NCBI GenBank assembly: GCA_016124635.1
Contig: WGNJ01000015.1
Location: 1 to 64,000 of the forward strand
Length of the DNA stretch: 64,000 nucleotides
Origin: Alphaproteobacteria bacterium
GTDB taxonomy: Bacteria > Pseudomonadota > Alphaproteobacteria > Micropepsales > Micropepsaceae
Direction of reading: 5' to 3'
How positions within the stretch are numbered: position 1 is the stretch's first letter; each line of letters opens with the position of its first letter. Both the position numbers and the translations under genes were made by a program. Positions 58,092 through 64,000 of this stretch are shown piece by piece. The notes below the pieces were generated by a model. It saw only the letters and a list, made by a program, of their open reading frames with translations. It searched no databases and was not told the origin of the DNA.

Positions 58092-58484
58092 ATGTACCGG
58101 CGTGTCACGCGTGAGATTACCGTTTCGGTGGAGCCTGCATATCTGGCCGACCAATCGGCGCCCGATAACAGCCATTACTTTTGGGCCTACACGGTGATGA
58201 TCGAAAACCGTGGCATCGACACCGTTCAATTGCGCGCCCGCTATTGGCGCATCATCGACGCCAACGGCCGCACGATCGAAGTGCGCGGCGCCGGTGTCGT
58301 CGGTCAGCAGCCGATTCTGCGTCCCGGCGAGAGTTTTGAGTATAAGAGCGGCACGCCGCTCGAGACGCCGTCTGGTCTGATGCTTGGCGCTTATCAGATG
58401 CAAACGGCGAACGGAGAGACCTTTCAGGTCGATATTCCCCTGTTCCCGCTCGATTCCCCACACGAAGAGCGGGTAATGCATTAA
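58092..58484 (+). CDS. apaG: ApaG (Co2+/Mg2+ efflux-associated) protein
   Basis: A 130-residue protein with the fibronectin-III-like ApaG fold: ITVSVEPAYLADQSAPDNSH, YFWAYTVMIEN, ARYWRIIDANGR, VRGAGVVGQQPILRPGESFE. The length matches the family when ATG 58092 (GAGGGA site) is used; ATG 58026, 22 codons upstream, would add an atypical leader. The molecular role is uncertain; it is associated with magnesium/cobalt and Ap4A phenotypes in enterics. A terminator follows. Confidence 0.9.
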   Translation: MYRRVTREITVSVEPAYLADQSAPDNSHYFWAYTVMIENRGIDTVQLRARYWRIIDANGRTIEVRGAGVVGQQPILRPGESFEYKSGTPLETPSGLMLGAYQMQTANGETFQVDIPLFPLDSPHEERVMH

Positions 58485-58498
58485 TTCGATAGATGCTG

Positions 58499-58524
58499 AC
58501 ACCTTTGATCTGAAAGGTGTTTTT
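58499..58524 (+). terminator. Rho-independent terminator after apaG
   Basis: ACACCTTT (58499-58506) pairs exactly with AAAGGTGT (58513-58520), followed by TTTTT. It ends the metZ-OsmC-apaG stretch and separates it from folE. Confidence 0.88.
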
Positions 58525-58612
58525 GTGCGTAACTGTCTGCGCTGAAACTTGAGCGGCGCGTGATCGGGACCTACATCAGGCTCTCTTGCACTGTCCGCTG
58601 GGAGCCGCCGAT

Positions 58613-59251
58613 ATGACCGCAATCCTACGTCCCCAACCCACCAAGGGCGCCAAGCGCGCCATCGTTCGCCCGTCGCGCGAAGAAGCCGAGCAGGCGATCG
58701 AGACGTTGCTGCGCTGGGCGGGCGACGATCCGGATCGCGAAGGCTTGCGCGACACGCCGGCCCGCGTTGCACGCGCGTGGGAGGAATGGTTTGCCGGCTA
58801 CAACGTCGACCCCGAAGAGTACTTGACCCGCACGTTCGAGGAAGTTGCCGGCTACGACGACATGATCGTGCTGCGCGACATCCGCTTCGAGTCGCATTGC
58901 GAGCATCATTTGGCGCCCATCATCGGCAAAGCGCATGTCGGCTATCTGCCGACGAGCAAGGTCGTCGGCATTTCCAAGCTTGCGCGCGTCGTCGAATCCT
59001 ACGCTCGCCGCTTGCAGGTGCAGGAAAAAATGAACGCCCAGATCGCCAAGACGATTCAGAAGGTGTTGGAGCCCAAAGGTGTCGCCGTCGTCGTCGAGGC
59101 GCAGCACCAGTGCATGACCACGCGCGGCGTGCACAAGCCCGGCGTCACCATGGTGACGAGCACGATGCTCGGCGACTTCCGCGAGAACGCGACGACGCGC
59201 CGCGAGTTTCTGACCATCATCGGCAATCCGGTATCCAAGGCAGACGGCTGA
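58613..59251 (+). CDS. folE: GTP cyclohydrolase I
   Basis: A 212-residue type I enzyme, converting GTP to 7,8-dihydroneopterin triphosphate, the first step of folate synthesis. Zinc ligands are present: Cys and His in [10 protein letters not shown] and the late Cys in [15 protein letters not shown]. Further signatures are [18 protein letters not shown] and TRREFL. ATG 58613 has a GGGAG site. It lies 12 bp before argE in the same direction. Confidence 0.95.
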   Translation: MTAILRPQPTKGAKRAIVRPSREEAEQAIETLLRWAGDDPDREGLRDTPARVARAWEEWFAGYNVDPEEYLTRTFEEVAGYDDMIVLRDIRFESHCEHHLAPIIGKAHVGYLPTSKVVGISKLARVVESYARRLQVQEKMNAQIAKTIQKVLEPKGVAVVVEAQHQCMTTRGVHKPGVTMVTSTMLGDFRENATTRREFLTIIGNPVSKADG

Positions 59252-59263
59252 GGTCCCTGCGTA

Positions 59264-60424
59264 ATGGGGACCAGCTACACCCCGCGCGAAATGATCGATC
59301 GCTTGGTGTCGTTCGACACGACGAGCCGCGATTCCAACTTAGGACTCATCGAATTCGTCGCGGACTACCTCAAGGGCCACGGCCTTGAGCCGCTGTTGAT
59401 CCCAAATAGCAAAGGGACCAAAGCGAACCTCTACGTCACGATCGGGCCGGATACACCGGGCGGCATCGTTCTCTCCGGCCACACCGATGTCGTGCCGGTC
59501 GACGGCCAGCCTTGGACCAGTGATCCCTTCAAGACGGTCGTGCGCGATGGCAAGCTCTATGGTCGCGGCACCTGCGATATGAAGAGCTTCTGCGCGATCG
59601 CTTTGGCCTTCGTGCCGCGATTCATCGCTGCCAGAAGCAAGACTCCGATTCACATCGCGCTCTCTTACGACGAGGAGATCGGCTGTCTCGGTGTTCGCCC
59701 GATGATCGCCAAGGTCTTGGCCGATCTGCCGCGCCCGCGCCTCGTCGTCATTGGCGAACCGAGCGACATGCAAGTCGTCAATGCGCACAAAGGCATCCGC
59801 GCCTTTACGACGACGGTGACGGGCAAAGAAGCGCACTCGAGCCACACGGATAAAGGCGTCAACGCCGTGATGGTGGCGGCCGAGCTCATCACCTTCATCG
59901 AGACGCTGGCCGAAGACATGCGCCGCAAAGGTGATCCGTCGCATCGTTTCGATCCGCCTTACACGACGGTGCAGTCGTCGGTGATCGAAGGCGGCACCGC
60001 GCTCAACATCCTCGCACGCGAATGCACGTTCCGTTGGGAATACCGCTCGCTGCCCGGCAGCGACGAAGAGGAAATCGCCGAACGCTTTCAACGTCACGCA
60101 CGTGAAGCAATTCTACCGCGTCTGCGCCGCGTCGCGCCCGAAGCCGACATCGTCACAACCGCGGGCGCGCGCGTGCCGCCGCTCAAGCCCGCGGTCGACT
60201 GCCCGGCCGAGGCGCTCGCCCGTCAGCTCACGGGGCGCAACAGCTCCGAAGCCGTCTCCTACGGCACCGAAGCGGGCCTATTTCAGGAAGCCGGCATCCC
60301 GACCGTCGTTTGCGGCCCGGGCAGCATTCTCCAAGCTCACAAACCGGACGAGTTCATCGCACTCGAACAGATCGACCTCTGCACGCAATTCATGCAGCGC
60401 CTGGCCGACCACATAGCGGCCTAG
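59264..60424 (+). CDS. argE: Acetylornithine deacetylase (M20 family)
   Basis: A 386-residue M20 metallopeptidase-family enzyme expected to remove acetate from N-acetylornithine in arginine synthesis. Zinc-site motifs: LSGHTDVVPVDGQPW, GRGTCDMKSF, catalytic Glu in SYDEEIGCLG, ligand Glu in VVIGEPSDMQ, and the final His in LQAHKPDEFI. Dimerisation domain insert AHKGIRAFTTTVTG. Its position close to argF/argD supports ArgE over other M20 enzymes. It is convergent with hslO. Confidence 0.88.
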   Translation: MGTSYTPREMIDRLVSFDTTSRDSNLGLIEFVADYLKGHGLEPLLIPNSKGTKANLYVTIGPDTPGGIVLSGHTDVVPVDGQPWTSDPFKTVVRDGKLYGRGTCDMKSFCAIALAFVPRFIAARSKTPIHIALSYDEEIGCLGVRPMIAKVLADLPRPRLVVIGEPSDMQVVNAHKGIRAFTTTVTGKEAHSSHTDKGVNAVMVAAELITFIETLAEDMRRKGDPSHRFDPPYTTVQSSVIEGGTALNILARECTFRWEYRSLPGSDEEEIAERFQRHAREAILPRLRRVAPEADIVTTAGARVPPLKPAVDCPAEALARQLTGRNSSEAVSYGTEAGLFQEAGIPTVVCGPGSILQAHKPDEFIALEQIDLCTQFMQRLADHIAA

Positions 60425-60451
60425 CCGTCGCTCTCCGCACGAGCAGGAAAA

Positions 60452-61390
60452 CTACGGAGTCGCTGCTTCCCCGTTGGTCAGGTCGTCGGGATTGATGCGG
60501 TAGGTCGTCGAGCAAAACTCGCATGTCGCGCCGATCATGCCGTCGCTCTCGACGAGATCGCTGAGCTCTTCCCTCGAATAGCGCGACAGCACGCTCATCA
60601 CGCGCTCGGCGCTGCACCGGCAGCCGAACTCGAGCGGTTGATGAGCGAACGCGCGCACGCCGTCTTCGTGAAACAGCCGGTAGAGCAGCCGCTCGCTCTC
60701 CACCTGCGGATCGACAAGCTCGAGCCCGTCGACAGTCGCAAACAAGGTGGAAGCGCGGGTCCACGCTTCTTCCGCGATATCGCTGGGCACCGTTTGCGTA
60801 CCCCCAAGCGCGGCAAGATTTTGGATCATGATGCCGCCGGCGCGCCAAGTGGATCCAGTGCCCTGCCCCCGCTCGCTCAGCATTGCCGCCGACACCTTGA
60901 TCGCCGTGGGGATCTGCTCCGAGCGCTCGAAATAACCGATAGCGCTCTGCGCCAGCCCATCTTCGTCGAGCGGCACCACACCTTGGTAGCGCTCCATGTC
61001 CTCGCCTGGATCGATTGTGATCGCGAGCGAGCCCGTTCCCACGAGATCCTCGAAGCTCGCCGAAGGGCCCAAGCTCTCCACCGCCTCGCGGTCGAACGTC
61101 GCGCAAGCGCGTACGATGCCGGGAGACGTATAGTCCGCGACGATCATTCGTACCGAGCCTGTGCTCCGCGTTTGCAAGGTCAGCATGCCGTTGAATTTGA
61201 GCGACGCACCGAGCAGTACCGCGATTGTCAGCGCCTCGGCCACGAGGCCCGAGACGACATCCGGATAACCGTGCGCGCCGAGAACGCGCTCGGCGACATC
61301 CGTCAGATGAACGACGCGGCCGCGCACGTTCATGCCTTCGATCTGAAAGCTCTGCACGAAGTCGGTGGTATCTGTCACTTCAAAGCCCAT
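60452..61390 (-). CDS. hslO: Hsp33 redox-activated chaperone
   Basis: A 312-residue Hsp33: N-terminal chaperone domain ([34 protein letters not shown]) and C-terminal zinc redox switch with C257-x-C259 and C290-x2-C293 ([20 protein letters not shown]). Oxidation of these cysteines activates holdase function. The ATG lies within the end of argF (16-bp overlap), so it is the third gene of argD-argF-hslO, the order commonly seen in Hyphomicrobiales. Confidence 0.95.
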   Translation of the reverse strand: MGFEVTDTTDFVQSFQIEGMNVRGRVVHLTDVAERVLGAHGYPDVVSGLVAEALTIAVLLGASLKFNGMLTLQTRSTGSVRMIVADYTSPGIVRACATFDREAVESLGPSASFEDLVGTGSLAITIDPGEDMERYQGVVPLDEDGLAQSAIGYFERSEQIPTAIKVSAAMLSERGQGTGSTWRAGGIMIQNLAALGGTQTVPSDIAEEAWTRASTLFATVDGLELVDPQVESERLLYRLFHEDGVRAFAHQPLEFGCRCSAERVMSVLSRYSREELSDLVESDGMIGATCEFCSTTYRINPDDLTNGEAATP

Positions 61391-62337
61391 AGCAGCACGC
61401 TCTTCTGCGTGTGCAATCTGTTTTCGGCCTCGTCGAAGACGACCGACTGCGGCCCATCGAGCACGCTGTCCGTTACCTCTTCACCGCGATGCGCGGGCAG
61501 ACAGTGCATGAAGATCGCATTCCGCCCCGCCGCATCGAGAAGCTTGTCGTTGACCTGATAACGCATCAGCAGATTGTGGCGCGAGCGCGCGCCGCCCTCG
61601 CCCAGCTGATCGCTCTCCGACATCTGCACCCAAGTGTCGGTGACGATTGCATCCGATCCCGAAGCGGCGTCGTAGGGATCGCGCACGACGTTCACTTTTC
61701 CGCCTTGCGCCTTTGCCCAACCAAGAACCTGGGCGTCGGGTTCAAGCTCCGGGGGCGCGGCAACGCGCAGCTCGAAGCCAAACTTCACCGCGGCATGTAT
61801 CCAGGATGCGCAGACATTGTTGCCGGCGCCGGACCACGTCACGACGCGTCCTTTGATCGGCCCGCGATGCTCCTCGAAGGTCAGGATGTCCGCCATCAGC
61901 TGGCACGGATGTGTCTTGTCGGTAAGGCCGTTGATGACGGGCACGCTCGCCGTCTTCGCCAATTCCACGAGCGATTGATGCCGCTTGGTGCGCAGCATGA
62001 TCGCATCGACGTAGCGCGAGAGCACGCGCGCCGTGTCGCCGACCGTCTCGCCGTGGCCGAATTGCATGTCGCGCCCGTCGAGAAACATGGTCTGCCCGCC
62101 GAGTTGCCGCATGCCCATCTCGAACGAGATGCGCGTGCGCGTCGACGGTTTCTCGAAGATCATCGCCAGCATGCGCCCGGTGAGCGGTGTCTCGTCGTCC
62201 GGCGCACCCTTCGGCCGGCCGGCGCGCGCTTGCTTCATGCGCCGCGCGTCGTCGATCAAATGCCGCAGCGTCGCTCCGTCGAAGGCATCGAGATCGAGAA
62301 AGTGTTTTGGCCCGCGCGCAAGTCCCGTCGCATTCAT
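61375..62337 (-). CDS. argF: Ornithine carbamoyltransferase
   Basis: A 320-residue OTCase transferring the carbamoyl group to ornithine to give citrulline. The carbamoyl phosphate motif STRTR is at 65-69, then [22 protein letters not shown]-type loop and [17 protein letters not shown] 62337 overlaps the argD stop (TGA at 62334-62336), giving translational coupling; codons upstream belong to argD. The 3' end overlaps hslO by 16 bp. Confidence 0.95.
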   Translation of the reverse strand: MNATGLARGPKHFLDLDAFDGATLRHLIDDARRMKQARAGRPKGAPDDETPLTGRMLAMIFEKPSTRTRISFEMGMRQLGGQTMFLDGRDMQFGHGETVGDTARVLSRYVDAIMLRTKRHQSLVELAKTASVPVINGLTDKTHPCQLMADILTFEEHRGPIKGRVVTWSGAGNNVCASWIHAAVKFGFELRVAAPPELEPDAQVLGWAKAQGGKVNVVRDPYDAASGSDAIVTDTWVQMSESDQLGEGGARSRHNLLMRYQVNDKLLDAAGRNAIFMHCLPAHRGEEVTDSVLDGPQSVVFDEAENRLHTQKSVLLWALK

Positions 62338-63530
62338 TTCGCCGCGTCCTTCGCAGGCTGATAGGCAAGCGCGCCGCACGCGTCGTTGATGATGCCGACG
62401 GCTTCGCGCACCTGGGTTTCGTCGATGATCAGTGGCGGCAGCAAGCGCACCGTGTTGTCGCCCGCGCCGACGCTCAAAAGGCCGCGATCGCGCAGGGCGT
62501 TCACGAGATCGGTGTTCGTCGTCTTGCATTTGAGGCCGACCATCAAGCCCTCGCCCCGCACCTCTTCGATGATTGCGCCGTGCTTATCGGCAATCATCGC
62601 CAGCTGCTGACGCAGATAATTCGCAACGCGATTCACTTGCTCGACGAATTCCGGCTTGAGCACGACGTCGAGCACCGCGTTTCCGACCGCCATCGCAAGC
62701 GGATTGCCGCCGAAGGTCGAGCCGTGCGTGCCGGCCGTCATACCCGCAGCAGCCTTTTCTGTTGCGAGACATGCGCCGACGGGAAACCCGCCGCCAAGCC
62801 CCTTGGCGATAGCCATGATATCCGGCGTGATGCCGGCCCACTCGTGCGCGAACAGCTTGCCCGTGCGCCCGAACCCGGTCTGAATTTCATCGAGCACAAG
62901 CAAGATGCCGTGCTCGTCGCAGAGTGCGCGCAGCTCGCGCAGATAGTCCCAACCAAAGGGACGAATGCCGCCTTCACCTTGGATCGGCTCGATCAAAATG
63001 CCGGCTGTTTGCGGCCCGATCGCCGCTTTGAGGGCTGCATGATCGCCGAACGGCACTTGATCGAATCCGTCGACCTTCGGTCCGAAGCCTTCGAGGTATT
63101 TCTTCTGTCCGCCAGCCGCGATCGTCGCCAACGTCCTGCCGTGGAACGCACCTTCGACGGTGATGAGGCGATACCGCTCGGGCTCACCGCGCGCCGCGTG
63201 ATACTTGCGCGCCATTTTGATCGAGCACTCGACCGCTTCAGCGCCTGAGTTCCCGAAGAAGACGGTGTCGGCAAACGTCGCAGCGACCAACCGCTCGGCG
63301 AGCCGCTCCTGTCCCGGAACGCGATAGAGATTTGACGTGTGCCAAAGCTTCGCGGCCTGCGCGTCCAGCGCGGCGACGAGATGCGGATGTGCATGTCCCA
63401 AGATGTTGACCGCGATGCCGCCCGCGAAATCGAGGAATCGCTCGCCCGTCGTCGCAATCAGATAAGGGCCTTCGCCGCGGTCAAAAGCGAGGTCGGCCCG
63501 GGCATAGGTCGGGAGCAACGGCGTAATCAC
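62334..63530 (-). CDS. argD: Acetylornithine aminotransferase
   Basis: A 398-residue class III PLP aminotransferase. Start [22 protein letters not shown]-phosphate site [29 protein letters not shown], acidic [13 protein letters not shown], and lysine in [18 protein letters not shown] start at 63530 is chosen: it fits the usual N-terminus and follows GGAAAG, whereas further upstream only a TTG is in frame. It heads argD-argF-hslO and is divergent from gcrA. Confidence 0.93.
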   Translation of the reverse strand: MITPLLPTYARADLAFDRGEGPYLIATTGERFLDFAGGIAVNILGHAHPHLVAALDAQAAKLWHTSNLYRVPGQERLAERLVAATFADTVFFGNSGAEAVECSIKMARKYHAARGEPERYRLITVEGAFHGRTLATIAAGGQKKYLEGFGPKVDGFDQVPFGDHAALKAAIGPQTAGILIEPIQGEGGIRPFGWDYLRELRALCDEHGILLVLDEIQTGFGRTGKLFAHEWAGITPDIMAIAKGLGGGFPVGACLATEKAAAGMTAGTHGSTFGGNPLAMAVGNAVLDVVLKPEFVEQVNRVANYLRQQLAMIADKHGAIIEEVRGEGLMVGLKCKTTNTDLVNALRDRGLLSVGAGDNTVRLLPPLIIDETQVREAVGIINDACGALAYQPAKDAAK

Positions 63531-63781
63531 GGGGATAGAGCTTTCCTTGTGCGCGCCGCAGCAAATGGCTTCCGGGGGCGGCAATTTCCAGAATTTCAGT
63601 ATCGGAACGCGACTCGCCCGTTGTCAAACACCGCCCACAGATCGCGTTAACCATCTGTGATTGAATAAGCACAATCCCCAATAACTACATCTAGCGTCTA
63701 CTAATTCATCTTGTGCCGCAGCCCCACTCCCCTACTGTATCTCGCGTTAACCAACGGCTGTCCACGCGGAGGGACGAACGA

Positions 63782-64000
63782 ATGGGCTGGACGGAAGAAC
63801 GCGTCGAGCAATTGAAGCAGCTCTGGACCGAAGGCCTCAGCGCTAGCCAGATCGCCCGCCAGCTGGGCGGGGTCACCCGCAACGCGGTGATCGGCAAAGT
63901 CCATCGGTTGGGTTTGGCCGGGCGTGCAACGCCTGCGCGCGCCGAACGTCCACGCATGCCGACCGTTCGCCGCATGGCGCGGCCGCGGCCGGTACAAGTT
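63782..64000 (+). CDS. gcrA: GcrA cell-cycle regulator, N-terminal part (runs off window)
   Basis: The first 73 codons are present. MGWTEERVEQLKQLWTEGLS, then ASQIARQLGGVTRNAVIGKV followed by HRLGLAGR, is the near-invariant DNA-binding helix-turn-helix of GcrA, which with CcrM methylation drives cell-cycle genes in alphaproteobacteria through sigma-70. GGAGGG precedes the ATG. The C-terminal sigma-interaction domain lies beyond the window. Confidence 0.95.
   Translation, partial: MGWTEERVEQLKQLWTEGLSASQIARQLGGVTRNAVIGKVHRLGLAGRATPARAERPRMPTVRRMARPRPVQV

Overview
The window looks like chromosome of an alphaproteobacterium of the order Hyphomicrobiales (Rhizobiales), plausibly near Bradyrhizobium, Rhodoplanes or Pseudolabrys. 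The reasons are high GC, a gcrA cell-cycle gene, a class I lysyl-tRNA synthetase, a double-length dCTP deaminase, a SAM-II riboswitch before metZ, and argD-argF-hslO order. This is inference from gene content; no database search was run.

Layout. 0-0.3 kb: the end of an IS1595-type insertion sequence and a long palindromic repeat. 0.3-10.3 kb: lipid, acyl and xenobiotic metabolism genes (DECR-like dehydrogenase, quinone reductase, HSL esterase, D-aminoacylase, flavin monooxygenase with its TetR regulator, two hotdog thioesterases), interrupted at 5.95-7.2 kb by repeats around a DUF559 nuclease gene. 10.4-12.0 kb: tiny exported proteins, three of them one paralogous family. 12.0-16.9 kb: the prkA-DUF444-spoVR stress-kinase operon. 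17.3-25.9 kb: vWA/peptidoglycan-binding protein, GNAT, SDR, SixA phosphatase, TerB, DinG helicase, LysRS. 25.9-29.0 kb: a gene-poor accessory patch with dispersed repeats, small exported proteins and a decayed tandem copy. 29.1-36.5 kb: beta-barrel protein, RpiB, an orphan sensor kinase, then an ECF sigma/anti-sigma/S8 protease/low-complexity exported protein module. 36.5-42.2 kb: GH15 glycosidase with a glucose-dehydrogenase-like SDR, pyrD, and a lipoprotein hydrolase. 42.2-54.9 kb: regulators paired with targets (IclR/TauD, PadR/isochorismatase, PadR/DUF2218), tRNA-Gly, membrane proteins, radical SAM protein, esterase, AraC regulator. 54.9-64.0 kb: housekeeping block dcd, SAM-II riboswitch-metZ, OsmC, apaG, folE, argE, hslO, argF, argD, and the start of gcrA.

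Most notable. (1) Three GGGAA-N17/18-CGTT promoter-like sites precede all three transcription units of the ECF sigma locus, suggesting a self-contained regulon with an exported subtilase and an exported Ala/Gly/Ser/Thr-rich protein. (2) The metZ leader can be read as a complete SAM-II aptamer, antiterminator and terminator switch. (3) A DUF559 nuclease gene lies between oppositely oriented copies of a bipartite REP-like repeat. (4) A roughly 400-bp composite repeat occurs in two inverted copies about 19 kb apart, plus a partial third. (5) There is a cluster of three paralogous mini-proteins. Start codons, terminators and operators were placed by eye.
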